DNA from: RGIG2041 sp045537695
Lineage (GTDB): Bacteria > Bacillota > Clostridia > UBA1381 > UMGS1253
Reading direction: 5' to 3'
NCBI GenBank assembly: GCA_045537695.1
Contig: JAZSQB010000018.1
Span: 1 to 18,398, forward strand
DNA length: 18,398 bases
The notes under the pieces are model-generated. The model saw nothing but the letters and a program-made list of their open reading frames with translations. It made no database searches and was not told where the DNA came from. Position 1 is the stretch's first letter. Every line of letters starts with the position of its first letter. The translations under genes were made by a program, and so were the position numbers. This document shows positions 5,507 through 14,511 of the stretch, in pieces.

Positions 5507-8500
5507 ATGCCACATGAAATAACTCTGGGTAAGAATAAACGCATGAGTTTTTCAAAGATTAAAGAGCCGATCGAAATGCCGAATCTGATTGAGATTCAGA
5601 AAAATTCGTACGACTGGTTCTTTGAAGAAGGCCTCAAGGAGGTTTTTGAGGACGTTTCTCCGATTACGGATTATACGGGGAATCTCGTGCTGGAATTTAT
5701 TGATTATACCCTCGATCCGACACCGAAATACTCTGTGGAAGAGTGTAAGGAAAGAGACACAAACTATTCCGCGCCGCTTCGCGTGAAGGTGCGCCTGATT
5801 AATAAGGAAACCGGCGAAGTAAAAGAGCAGGATATCTTTATGGGCGAATTCCCGCTCATGACCGACCAAGGCACATTTATTATCAACGGTGCAGAAAGAG
5901 TTGTTGTCAGTCAGCTCGTTCGTTCCCCGGGTATGTACTATGGTATGGAGCACGACAAGTCCGGTAAGGAGCTGTTTAATTCTACAGTGATCCCGTACCG
6001 CGGTGCTTGGCTGGAATATGATATTGACGTAAACGACGTTTTCTCCGTTCGTATTGACAGAACGAGAAAGCTGCCGGTTACGACGCTGATTCGTGCCATG
6101 GGCTGCGAGACCAATGCACAGATTTATGAGTTGTTCGGTGATGATGAGCGCCTGAAGGTGACCATGGAAAAGGACAACACAAACCGTGAAGAAGCACTGA
6201 TTGAAATTTATAAGAAGCTGCGTCCGGGCGAGCCGGCAAACGTAGAAAGTGCGACTTCTTTGATTATGAACATGTTCTTCGACCCGAAGAGATACGACCT
6301 GGCAAAGGTTGGCCGATTCAAGTTCAACCAGAAGGTTGCGCTCGGCAAGCGTATCAAGGGGCAGAAGCTGTTTGAAAATGTTGTTTCCGAAGACGGCGAG
6401 CTTTTGGCAAGTGCAGGCGATGTGCTCAGCGCAGAAACTGCAATGGCAATTGAAGATGCCGGCATCAACCGCGTTGTACTCGATGTAGACGGCAAGGCTG
6501 TTGTTGCTTTTGCAAACAACATGGTAAAGATTGCAAATTATGTAAAGCTTTTCGATGAGGATAACGAAGGTTACTTAAGAGGTCTCGGCTTCCATACAAC
6601 GGTTTATAAGCCGGTGCTCGATGAAATCCTGGCTGCATTGGAAGCAGAGGGCAAGCTTGATGACAAGGAAGCACTCGAAGAAGTGCTTGTTGCACGTCGT
6701 GCAGAGCTTTTGCCGAAGCATATTTTAGTGGATGATATGTTTGCATCCATCAACTACTTTAATAACCTTTGCGAAGGCATCGGCGCCTTGGATGATATCG
6801 ACCATTTGGGCAACCGTCGTCTGCGCTGCGTTGGCGAGCTTTTGCAAAATCAGTTTAGAATCGGTCTTTCCAGAATGGAGAGAGTGGTTCGTGAGCGTAT
6901 GAACATTCAGGATTTAGATGTTGTAACACCGCAAACACTGATTAACATCCGTCCGGTGGCATCTACAATTAAAGAATTTTTCGGTTCTTCCCAGCTGTCC
7001 CAGTTTATGGATCAGACAAACCCGCTGGCAGAGCTGACACATAAGAGAAGACTTTCCGCCCTTGGTCCGGGTGGTCTTTCGAGAGAAAGAGCGGGCTTCG
7101 AAGTGCGAGGCGTACACTATACGCACTATGGTCGTATGTGTCCGATCGAGTCTCCGGAAGGTCCGAACATTGGTCTTATTTCTTCTCTGTCTTCGTTTGC
7201 GCGCATCAACGAGTATGGCTTTATTGAATCGCCGTACCGTTATGTGGATAAGGAAACCGGCGTGGTATCGGACGAAGTTATTTATATGACTGCCGATATG
7301 GAAGACGGCTTTATTATCGCGCAGGCAAACGAGCCGCTCGATCAGAATGGTAAGTTTGTGGACAAGAAGATTACCGCGAGATATTTAAATGACTTCGTGG
7401 AAGTTTCTCCGTCTGAAATTGATTATATGGACGTATCGCCGAGACAGCTTGTATCCATTGCGACCTCGATGATTCCGTTCCTCGAAAACGACGACGCAAA
7501 CCGTGCCCTCATGGGTTCGAACATGCAGCGTCAGGCTGTGCCGCTTATCCGTACAGAGTCCCCGATTGTCGGTACCGGTATGGAATATAAGGCAGCGAAG
7601 GACTCCGGTGTTGTTGTGCTTGCAAACAACGACGGTGTTGTTGAAAAGGTAAGCGCAGAAGAAATTATCATCAAGACCAAGGACGGCGAGCAGGAAAGAC
7701 ATAAGCTGTTAAAGTTCCTGCGTTCCAACCAGGGTACCTGTATCAACCAGCGTCCGATCGTGGCAGAGGGTGAACAGGTTAAGAAGGGCGATATTATCGC
7801 CGACGGTCCGTCTACTTCGAACGGTGAAATTTCTCTCGGTAAGAATGCACTTATCGGCTTTATGACATGGGAAGGTTATAACTACGAAGATGCCGTTCTC
7901 TTAAATGAGAGACTTGTTCGTGATGATGTTTATACATCTATTCATATTGAAGAGTATGAAGCAGATGCAAGAGATACAAAGCTCGGACCGGAAGAAATCA
8001 CACGCGATATTCCGAATGTCGGTGAAGATGCACTCCGTGACCTCGACGAGCGCGGTATTATTCGCATTGGTGCAGAGGTGCGCTCCGGTGATATTTTGGT
8101 TGGTAAGGTTACACCGAAGGGTGAAACCGAGCTGACAGCCGAGGAAAGACTGCTTCGTGCCATCTTCGGTGAAAAAGCAAGAGAAGTTCGTGACACTTCG
8201 CTTCGTGTACCGCATGGTGAAGCCGGTATTATCGTAGACGTTAAGGTGTTTACCCGTGACAACTGCGATGAGCTGCCGCCGGGTGTAAATGAATTGGTGC
8301 GTTGCTATATTGCACAGAGACGTAAGATTTCTGTCGGCGATAAGATGGCAGGTCGTCACGGTAACAAGGGTGTTATTTCCAGAATTCTTCCGGAAGAAGA
8401 TATGCCGTTCCTGCCGGATGGTACACCGCTCGACATCGTGCTTAACCCGCTTGGCGTACCGTCGCGTATGAATATCGGTCAGGTACTTGAGGTGCATTTA

Positions 8501-9340
8501 GGTTATGCAGCGAAAGCACTTGGCTGGAAGATTGCAACGCCGGTATTTGACGGCGCAAACGAGGAAGATATCCGCAAGTGTCTTGTAGATGCAGGCTATG
8601 ATGCTGATGGTAAGACTGTACTCTATGACGGACGTACGGGTGAGCCGTTTGACAACCGCGTAACGGTTGGTTATATGTATTATCTGAAACTCCATCATTT
8701 GGTTGACGATAAGATTCACGCACGTTCGACCGGTCCATACTCGCTCGTAACACAGCAGCCGCTCGGCGGTAAAGCGCAGTTCGGCGGTCAGAGATTCGGT
8801 GAAATGGAAGTTTGGGCACTTGAAGCATATGGTGCGGCTTATACACTGCAGGAAATCCTGACAGTGAAGTCGGACGATGTTGTCGGCCGTGTAAAGACTT
8901 ACGAATCGATTGTCAAGGGTGAAAATGTGCCGGAACCGGGTATTCCGGAATCCTTCAAGGTGCTTATCAAGGAACTTCAGAGCCTTGCGCTGGATGTTAA
9001 AGTGCTTGATAAGGACGGCGATGAAGTGGATCTTGGTCAGTATTCTGATGACGATGACGGCGTAGCGCCGCTCACAGTCAACATCGAAGGCAGCGAGGAC
9101 AGCGTGAATCCAAATGCAGCATCTGCTTCTGCATACAACGTGAAGAGCGCTGACCTCGATGAAGATGCAGCATTTGAATTTGAAGAAACAGATGATGACG
9201 GCACAGAGCTGCTTGATTTGGATGACGACTTGGATTTGTTAGACGATCTCGATGATGATATTCTCGAGTCGGAGCCGGTCGACGACTTTGACGATGATAT
9301 CGTTGAAGATTTAGACGCGCTCGCAGATGACGATAACTAA
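5507..9340 (+). CDS. rpoB: DNA-directed RNA polymerase subunit beta
   Basis: The beta subunit of RNA polymerase forms one side of the active-site cleft. The protein has 1277 residues from ATG 5507, chosen because GAGGTG at 5493-5498 is eight bases away; ATG 5501 would be only two bases from it. All main regions are present: N-terminal LGKNKRMSFSKI, the rifampicin pocket beginning with GSSQLSQFMDQ at residue 493 with wild-type-like Gln, Asp, His (THKRR) and Ser (SALGPGGL), the core segments GRHGNKGV and NPLGVPSRMNIGQ, and the C-terminal clamp segment GKAQFGGQRFGEMEVWALE. No resistance-type change is seen. The unusual part is the end: about 99 extra residues (1179-1277), of which the last 54 hold 30 Asp/Glu and no Lys or Arg. 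rpoC follows after a short gap. Upstream there is no rplJ-rplL, the usual partner. Confidence 0.98.
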   Translation: MPHEITLGKNKRMSFSKIKEPIEMPNLIEIQKNSYDWFFEEGLKEVFEDVSPITDYTGNLVLEFIDYTLDPTPKYSVEECKERDTNYSAPLRVKVRLINKETGEVKEQDIFMGEFPLMTDQGTFIINGAERVVVSQLVRSPGMYYGMEHDKSGKELFNSTVIPYRGAWLEYDIDVNDVFSVRIDRTRKLPVTTLIRAMGCETNAQIYELFGDDERLKVTMEKDNTNREEALIEIYKKLRPGEPANVESATSLIMNMFFDPKRYDLAKVGRFKFNQKVALGKRIKGQKLFENVVSEDGELLASAGDVLSAETAMAIEDAGINRVVLDVDGKAVVAFANNMVKIANYVKLFDEDNEGYLRGLGFHTTVYKPVLDEILAALEAEGKLDDKEALEEVLVARRAELLPKHILVDDMFASINYFNNLCEGIGALDDIDHLGNRRLRCVGELLQNQFRIGLSRMERVVRERMNIQDLDVVTPQTLINIRPVASTIKEFFGSSQLSQFMDQTNPLAELTHKRRLSALGPGGLSRERAGFEVRGVHYTHYGRMCPIESPEGPNIGLISSLSSFARINEYGFIESPYRYVDKETGVVSDEVIYMTADMEDGFIIAQANEPLDQNGKFVDKKITARYLNDFVEVSPSEIDYMDVSPRQLVSIATSMIPFLENDDANRALMGSNMQRQAVPLIRTESPIVGTGMEYKAAKDSGVVVLANNDGVVEKVSAEEIIIKTKDGEQERHKLLKFLRSNQGTCINQRPIVAEGEQVKKGDIIADGPSTSNGEISLGKNALIGFMTWEGYNYEDAVLLNERLVRDDVYTSIHIEEYEADARDTKLGPEEITRDIPNVGEDALRDLDERGIIRIGAEVRSGDILVGKVTPKGETELTAEERLLRAIFGEKAREVRDTSLRVPHGEAGIIVDVKVFTRDNCDELPPGVNELVRCYIAQRRKISVGDKMAGRHGNKGVISRILPEEDMPFLPDGTPLDIVLNPLGVPSRMNIGQVLEVHLGYAAKALGWKIATPVFDGANEEDIRKCLVDAGYDADGKTVLYDGRTGEPFDNRVTVGYMYYLKLHHLVDDKIHARSTGPYSLVTQQPLGGKAQFGGQRFGEMEVWALEAYGAAYTLQEILTVKSDDVVGRVKTYESIVKGENVPEPGIPESFKVLIKELQSLALDVKVLDKDGDEVDLGQYSDDDDGVAPLTVNIEGSEDSVNPNAASASAYNVKSADLDEDAAFEFEETDDDGTELLDLDDDLDLLDDLDDDILESEPVDDFDDDIVEDLDALADDDN

Positions 9341-9370
9341 TCTGTTTGATTACCGAAATCCAAATATTTG

Positions 9371-9377
9371 AAGGAGG
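9371..9377 (+). promoter_or_regulatory. Ribosome binding site that decides the rpoC start
   Basis: AAGGAGG is a perfect Shine-Dalgarno sequence. It is five bases from GTG 9383 and eight from TTG 9386, and rules out the in-frame TTG at 9368, which lies upstream of it. Confidence 0.85.
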
Positions 9378-9382
9378 TTTTT

Positions 9383-12300
9383 GTGTTGGAATTTACAACA
9401 TTTGACGCGATAAAAATAGGTTTAGCCTCTCCGGAAAAAATCAGAGAATGGTCCTACGGCGAAGTTAAAAAGCCTGAAACAATCAACTACAGAACGTTAA
9501 AGCCGGAACGAGACGGCTTGTTCTGTGAAAAGATTTTTGGACCGCAGCGTGACTGGGAATGTCACTGCGGTAAGTACAAGAAAATCCGTTATAAGGGTAT
9601 TGTCTGCGACAAGTGCGGTGTTGAAGTAACACGCTCAAAAGTGCGCCGTGAAAGAATGGGTCACATTGAGCTGGCAACACCGGTATCGCATATCTGGTAT
9701 TTTAAAGGTATCCCATCCAGAATGGGACTCCTCTTGGATATGTCTCCTAAGGTGCTTGAGCAGGTGCTGTACTTTGCGGCTTACGTTATTATTGAAGCTG
9801 GGGAGACAGGTCTTCTGGAAAAATCCATTCTTACAGAGAAGGATTACAGAGAGTGCGTAGAAAAATATGGAGATAATTTCAAAGCTGGTATGGGTGCAGA
9901 AGCTGTAAAAGAGCTTTTGCAGAAAATTGACCTTGAAGCGCTTTCCGCAGAGCTTAAGGAAGAGTTGGAAACAGCGCAGGGTCAGAAGAAAGTTCGTATT
10001 GTTAAGCGTTTGGAAGCTGTGGAAGCCTTCCGTCTGTCCGGTAACAAGCCGGAATGGATGATTATGGATGCAGTACCGGTTATTCCGCCGGAATTGCGCC
10101 CGATGGTACAGCTCGACGGTGGTCGTTTTGCAACAAGTGACTTAAATGACCTGTACCGCCGTGTGATCAACAGAAACAACCGCTTAAAGAGACTTTTAGA
10201 TTTGCACGCGCCGGACATCATTGTCCGCAACGAGAAGAGAATGCTGCAGGAAGCAGTGGATGCGTTAATCGATAACGGCAGAAGAGGCCGTCCGGTAACG
10301 GGCCCGGGCAACCGTGCGCTCAAGTCCCTCTCCGATATGCTGAAAGGTAAGCAGGGTCGCTTCCGTCAGAACCTCTTGGGTAAGCGTGTTGACTACTCCG
10401 GTCGTAGCGTTATCGTGGTAGGTCCGGAACTCAAGCTTTATCAGTGCGGTCTGCCGAAGGAAATGGCAATCGAACTGTTTAAGCCGTTTGTAATGAAGCG
10501 CTTGGTTGGTGACGGTCTTGCGCATAACATTAAGAGTGCAAAGCGTATGGTAGAAAGACTCCGTCCAGAGATCTGGGATGTGCTTGAAGAGGTAATCAAA
10601 GAGCATCCGGTACTCTTAAACCGTGCGCCGACACTGCACAGACTCGGTATCCAGGCATTTGAGCCTGTACTCGTAGACGGCAGAGCGTTAAAGCTCCATC
10701 CGCTCGTATGTACCGCGTATAACGCCGACTTCGACGGTGACCAGATGGCTGTACACGTACCGCTGTCTCCGGAGGCGCAGGCAGAAGCACGTTTCCTGAT
10801 GCTTTCTGCAAACAACCTCTTAAAGCCGCAGGACGGTAAGCCGGTAACCGTACCGACACAGGATATGGTCCTCGGTAGCTATTACCTTACTCTGGTTAAG
10901 GATGGCGAGCCGGGCGAAGGCAAAGTGTTCTCCAGCATGGATGAAGCCCTGATGGCTTACAGAAACGGTGTTGTTTCTTTACATGCAAAGATTAAGGTTC
11001 GTGTAGAAAAGGAAATCGACGGCGTGAAGCAGTCCAAGACCATCAACGCAACCGTTGGTCAGCTTATCTTCAATGAAAAACTGCCGCAGGATCTTGGCTT
11101 TGTGGACAGAAGCAATCCGGAAAATGCATTTGAGCTTGAATTTACACAGCTTGCAACCAAGAAGCAGCTCGGTATCATCATTGACAGATGTATCCGTGTA
11201 CACGGCTTTACGGAAACAGCAACTGTGCTTGACGATATCAAATCTCTCGGCTTTAAGTTCTCTACGCAGGGTGCAATCACTGTCAGCGTAGACGATATCA
11301 AGGTACCGGAAGAAAAGAAACAGTTCCTTGCAGAAGCGGAAGAGCAGGTTGACAAGATTACAAAGCAGTATCGTCGCGGTATGCTGGATGACAACGAAAG
11401 ATATGATGCAATCATCAAGGTTTGGACAGAAACCAGTGATAAGGTAACAAAGGCACTTATGGATAACTTGGATGCCCTCAACCCGATTTATATGATGGCG
11501 CACTCCGGTGCCCGTGGTAGTGTAAACCAGATTCGTCAGCTTGCAGGTATGCGTGGTCTTATGGCGAACACCTCCGGTAAGGCGGTGGAAATTCCGATTC
11601 GTGCAAACTTCCGTGAAGGTCTGAACGTACTCGAGTACTTCATTTCTACGCACGGTGCTCGTAAGGGTCTTGCCGATACAGCGCTGCGTACAGCCGACTC
11701 CGGTTACCTCACACGTCGTCTGGTTGACGTCAGCCAGGATGTTATCATCCGTGAAGAAGATTGTGGTACAACCAAGGGTATGGTTGTTAGTGCCATTGTG
11801 GACGGTAAAGAAGAAATCGAGCCGCTCAAGGACAGACTTTTAGGCAGATATACACACGAGGATGTTTGCCATCCGGAAACAGGCGAAGTGATCGTTGCCA
11901 AGGGCGTGCTCATGGGTGATGACGAAGTTGCCAAGATTCTGGATGCAGGCGTAAAAGAAGTATGCATCCGTAGCATCCTTACCTGTAAGTCTCCGATTGG
12001 TGTATGTGCACATTGTTACGGTGCAAACCTGGCAACCGGTGATCCGGTGCCGGTTGGTGAAGCTGTTGGTATCATTGCTGCACAGTCCATCGGTGAACCG
12101 GGCACACAGCTTACGATGCGTACCTTCCATAGTGGTGGTGTTGCCGGTGACGATATCACACAGGGTCTCCCGCGTGTCGAAGAATTGTTTGAGGCAAGAA
12201 AGCCGAAGGGTGTTGCGATTGTTTCCGAGATTGCCGGTAAGGTAAGCATCTCCGAAAACAAGAAGCGCCGTGAAGTTACAGTAACGAACGATACCATTGC

Positions 12301-12943
12301 GGATGCACAGGTTTATGTAATTCCGTACGACGCGAGAATTAAGGTAACAGACGGCGAAGAAATCGAAGCCGGTCAGCCGTTGACATTTGGTTCGATTAAC
12401 CCGCACGATATTCTGAAGATTAAGGGTGCAGACGCAGTACAGAGCTACCTGACACAGGAAGTACAGAGAGTATACCGTCTGCAGGGTGTTGATATTTCAG
12501 ATAAGCATATCGAAGTTATCGCGCGTCAGATGATGCGTAAGGTAAAGGTAGAGGAAGCTGGTGGCACAGACTTGCTGATGGGCAGCCTGATCGATATGTT
12601 TGAGCTCGAAGCGGCGAACGAAAAGGCGCGCGCAGAAGGCAAGGCGGAAGCAACGGCTACAACTGTGCTTCTCGGTATTACAAAAGCATCCCTGGCAACA
12701 GATTCGTTCTTGTCCGCCGCTTCCTTCCAGGAAACAACACGTGTTCTGACGGAAGCTGCAATTAAGGGTAAGGTGGATCCGCTCCTCGGTCTGAAGGAAA
12801 ATGTTATCATCGGTAAGCTTGTGCCGGCAGGTACTGGTATGAGCATCTATCGTGACATTGACGTTCGTGCTGAAGGCGAAAGCACAGCGATGAGCGATGC
12901 ATTCGATGCGGCATTTGCAAAGAATAACGAATTAATTGGCTAA
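9383..12943 (+). CDS. rpoC: DNA-directed RNA polymerase subunit beta'
   Basis: The beta' subunit carries the catalytic Mg2+ site and the clamp. From GTG 9383 it has 1186 residues and begins M-LEFTTFDAIKIGLASP, like other Clostridia; TTG 9386 is an alternative one codon later. Zinc-binding site 1 is C60, C62, C75, C78 (CHCGKYKK and CDKCG). The catalytic NADFDGD is at 447-453 with Asp449, 451 and 453. Bridge helix and trigger loop are present (GARGSVNQIRQLAGMRGLMA and related segments). Zinc-binding site 2 is C794, C868, C875, C878 (CGTTKG, CKSPIGVCAHC). The C-terminus with SFLSAASFQETTRVLTEA is complete. Length and motifs are normal for a Firmicutes beta'. It is translated from the rpoB transcript and ends at a strong terminator, without the rpsL-rpsG-fusA genes that often follow. 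Confidence 0.98.
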   Translation: MLEFTTFDAIKIGLASPEKIREWSYGEVKKPETINYRTLKPERDGLFCEKIFGPQRDWECHCGKYKKIRYKGIVCDKCGVEVTRSKVRRERMGHIELATPVSHIWYFKGIPSRMGLLLDMSPKVLEQVLYFAAYVIIEAGETGLLEKSILTEKDYRECVEKYGDNFKAGMGAEAVKELLQKIDLEALSAELKEELETAQGQKKVRIVKRLEAVEAFRLSGNKPEWMIMDAVPVIPPELRPMVQLDGGRFATSDLNDLYRRVINRNNRLKRLLDLHAPDIIVRNEKRMLQEAVDALIDNGRRGRPVTGPGNRALKSLSDMLKGKQGRFRQNLLGKRVDYSGRSVIVVGPELKLYQCGLPKEMAIELFKPFVMKRLVGDGLAHNIKSAKRMVERLRPEIWDVLEEVIKEHPVLLNRAPTLHRLGIQAFEPVLVDGRALKLHPLVCTAYNADFDGDQMAVHVPLSPEAQAEARFLMLSANNLLKPQDGKPVTVPTQDMVLGSYYLTLVKDGEPGEGKVFSSMDEALMAYRNGVVSLHAKIKVRVEKEIDGVKQSKTINATVGQLIFNEKLPQDLGFVDRSNPENAFELEFTQLATKKQLGIIIDRCIRVHGFTETATVLDDIKSLGFKFSTQGAITVSVDDIKVPEEKKQFLAEAEEQVDKITKQYRRGMLDDNERYDAIIKVWTETSDKVTKALMDNLDALNPIYMMAHSGARGSVNQIRQLAGMRGLMANTSGKAVEIPIRANFREGLNVLEYFISTHGARKGLADTALRTADSGYLTRRLVDVSQDVIIREEDCGTTKGMVVSAIVDGKEEIEPLKDRLLGRYTHEDVCHPETGEVIVAKGVLMGDDEVAKILDAGVKEVCIRSILTCKSPIGVCAHCYGANLATGDPVPVGEAVGIIAAQSIGEPGTQLTMRTFHSGGVAGDDITQGLPRVEELFEARKPKGVAIVSEIAGKVSISENKKRREVTVTNDTIADAQVYVIPYDARIKVTDGEEIEAGQPLTFGSINPHDILKIKGADAVQSYLTQEVQRVYRLQGVDISDKHIEVIARQMMRKVKVEEAGGTDLLMGSLIDMFELEAANEKARAEGKAEATATTVLLGITKASLATDSFLSAASFQETTRVLTEAAIKGKVDPLLGLKENVIIGKLVPAGTGMSIYRDIDVRAEGESTAMSDAFDAAFAKNNELIG

Positions 12944-13028
12944 TCTAAGTGATTTGTCAAACCAAGTGTAACATTTTTTGAGTTCAAGCAAACAAATCTG
13001 CTGGTTTTTGAGAATTCAAAATCTTTTT

Positions 13029-13062
13029 GAACCTTGCGTTAATTAACGCAAGGTTCTTTTTT
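13029..13062 (+). terminator. Terminator of rpoB-rpoC
   Basis: A perfect 28-base palindrome (GAACCTTGCGTTAA at 13029-13042 followed directly by its complement to 13056) and then six T. It lies 85 bases after the rpoC stop. The 3' UTR between holds nothing I recognise. Confidence 0.93.
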
Positions 13063-13280
13063 GTGTTATGGGATTAATGCGAAATATATTTTTTATTTGG
13101 GAACAAAAATTGCTTAGTAGTTCATTCAAATTTTTGTTTGTGCCCTTCTGCCAAGCGCAATAAGGATCAGAAAAAACACCGCATATTTTAAGCGTGCTTC
13201 AAGCTTTTTCCCATTTCTGATTTTATTGGAGCATAGAATTTTTACTTGTATACCAAATTTTAAAAAGTATCTAAAAACGC
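13063..13280. other. AT-rich spacer with two inverted repeats, no gene seen
   Basis: The spacer between the rpoC terminator and the blaI-like promoter has no supported ORF. It holds two inverted repeats: AACAAAAATT (13102-13111) with its complement at 13129-13138, and ATCAGAAA (13166-13173) with its complement at 13214-13221. The second is followed by TTTTATT and might be a weak backup terminator. Neither is a convincing mobile element. Confidence 0.4.
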
Positions 13281-13309
13281 TTGACTTTTATATTAGACAA
13301 GTGTAAAAT
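13281..13309 (+). promoter_or_regulatory. Promoter of the BlaI/M56 operon
   Basis: TTGACT at 13281-13286, a 17-base spacer and TAAAAT at 13304-13309, with transcription expected near 13316, about 40 bases before the start codon. Confidence 0.8.
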
Positions 13310-13335
13310 AAAGCTGTATTTAGACAAATGTAAAA
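13293..13335 (+). promoter_or_regulatory. Tandem operators for the BlaI-like repressor
   Basis: Two 16-base near-identical sites, TTAGACAAGTGTAAAA (13293-13308) and TTAGACAAATGTAAAA (13320-13335), differ at one base. Each has the dyad ACA-NN-TGT, as in BlaI/MecI-type operators (ACA/TGT half-sites). One covers the -10 box, the other sits just after the expected start of transcription; they start 27 bases apart. This is a textbook position for auto-repression by the first gene. Confidence 0.75.
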
Positions 13336-13354
13336 CAAAAAGGAGCGTAGTAAA

Positions 13355-13714
13355 GTGAAAAAACTGCCGCAAAGTGAATTGGAAATTATGTTGATTATCT
13401 GGGATGCCCAACAAGGTGTGACCTCGGATTATATTATGGAGAGATTGGATAAAACATGGGTAAAACCGACGGTACTCAACTTTTTATCTCGTCTTTGCGA
13501 ACGTGGGTTTTTGAGCTATGCAAAAGAGGGGCGCTACAATGTGTATGTTCCATGTATAGAGAAGGAAGCATATTTACAAAGTGAAAGCCGTAGCTTTCTG
13601 GAAAGACTGCATCAAAACTCGATTGGTAGCCTGCTTGCGTCTCTCTATGATGGTAAAAAAGTATCCCAAAAGGATTTGGAGGCATTAAAAAGATTTATTG
13701 AGGAGGCAGAATAA
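13355..13714 (+). CDS. BlaI/MecI/CopY-family transcriptional repressor
   Basis: A 119-residue protein with the family's N-terminal winged helix (about 1-70): KLPQSELEIMLIIWDAQQGV, then the recognition helix region VKPTVLNFLSRLCERGFLSY and the wing around KEGRYNVYVPC. The C-terminal helices (about 75-119) are the dimerisation part. Members bind DNA as dimers and leave it when a BlaR1/MecR1-type membrane peptidase is activated; the target is often the operon itself. Start is GTG 13355 with AAGGAG about ten bases upstream. The stop TAA shares one base with the ATG of the M56 gene, so the two are translationally coupled. The two matching dyads in the promoter support auto-repression. The signal is not necessarily a beta-lactam: no beta-lactamase or PBP gene is present. 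Confidence 0.9.
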   Translation: MKKLPQSELEIMLIIWDAQQGVTSDYIMERLDKTWVKPTVLNFLSRLCERGFLSYAKEGRYNVYVPCIEKEAYLQSESRSFLERLHQNSIGSLLASLYDGKKVSQKDLEALKRFIEEAE

Positions 13715-14511
13715 TGCAGGATTTGTTTTTGGTTTCGCTGACCAGCAGCGTTGTTATTGCGCTGTTGCTCGTTTTTCTGCCACATACGGAAAAACGGTAC
13801 GGTGCAAAGTGGCGTGTACTTATTTGGATTTTACTTGCCGCTCGTTTATTGCTACCGTTTCGCATAGAGTTACCTGCAGCGCTGATTCAGGTGCCCGTCG
13901 TGGAGAATAGACCGATTGCATATTCGTATCAAACCGGTGGCTATGTGCAGGATACCGCGCCTTCGCCTGATGGTAAAACGCTGTATTTACCTGAAGCGAC
14001 AAACACAGTCAGTCTATCGCTTTACGATTTAATTTTTCTGCTTTGGCTTGTTGGCGCAGCTGCCTATTTTGCGTTTCATATTATAAATTATATTGTTTTT
14101 GTGTGCCGCATACATGGCAAGCGCAAAGCTTTTGATGTGCAGGCAAGGTTACCGGTGTTTGTTTATGATGGCATTGCGGGACCGCTTCTGTACGGCTATT
14201 TTAAACCATATATTTTATTGCCGCATGTGAATTTTTCTGTGGAAGAATTATCCATGGTGCTCTGTCATGAGCAGATGCATCATCGTCGAGGGGATTTATG
14301 GGTAAAGCTGTTGTTGCTTGCGGCAAATGCAGTGCATTGGTTTAACCCGATGGTGTATTTTGCTGTGCGCCGCGCGAATCGTGATTTGGAATATGCCTGT
14401 GATGAAGCGGTGCTGCAGGGTATGGATTTGGAGTTTCGCAAGGCTTATGCAAGAACGATACTCAAGACAATGAAAGGAGAAGAGGATGAAAACACCGTTT
14501 CTGACAACTAA
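13714..14511 (+). CDS. BlaR1/MecR1-like M56 membrane metallopeptidase, short form
   Basis: A 265-residue integral membrane peptidase that probably senses a signal and leads to inactivation of the BlaI-like repressor. Membrane segments are at about 4-22, 33-49, 101-128 and 203-222. The zinc site is HEQMH (H185, E186, H189) with the downstream acidic ligand in DLEYACDEAVL (E226). AGGAGG lies seven bases before ATG 13714. The protein stops shortly after the catalytic domain: the last membrane segment and the extracytoplasmic sensor domain of ordinary BlaR1 are missing. What would normally follow (a linker like FLTTNFSE...RFANILN, then a membrane helix) is found instead at the start of the next gene in the +1 frame; its last residues ENTVSDN are the out-of-frame reading of that sequence. 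An intact ATG with its own ribosome binding site there argues for true gene fission rather than a sequencing error. Confidence 0.88.
   Translation: MQDLFLVSLTSSVVIALLLVFLPHTEKRYGAKWRVLIWILLAARLLLPFRIELPAALIQVPVVENRPIAYSYQTGGYVQDTAPSPDGKTLYLPEATNTVSLSLYDLIFLLWLVGAAAYFAFHIINYIVFVCRIHGKRKAFDVQARLPVFVYDGIAGPLLYGYFKPYILLPHVNFSVEELSMVLCHEQMHHRRGDLWVKLLLLAANAVHWFNPMVYFAVRRANRDLEYACDEAVLQGMDLEFRKAYARTILKTMKGEEDENTVSDN

Noticed and set aside
5262..5522. 86-codon open frame in the rpoB leader, running over the rpoB start
   Set aside because: Starts at a GTG without any Shine-Dalgarno sequence, resembles nothing, and covers the stretch that folds well as RNA; a leader peptide is not excluded but not supported.
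6980..7060. Rifampicin resistance changes in rpoB
   Set aside because: The pocket residues read as the usual sensitive type (Q, D, H, S at the key places).
13102..13221. Insertion-sequence remnant in the rpoC to blaI gap
   Set aside because: Only two short inverted repeats in AT-rich DNA; no coding remnant or target duplication.
13714..14511. Frameshift or sequencing error in the M56 gene
   Set aside because: The downstream frame has its own ATG and ribosome binding site, and the same N-terminal module starts a second independent gene at 15673, so a genuine split is more likely.
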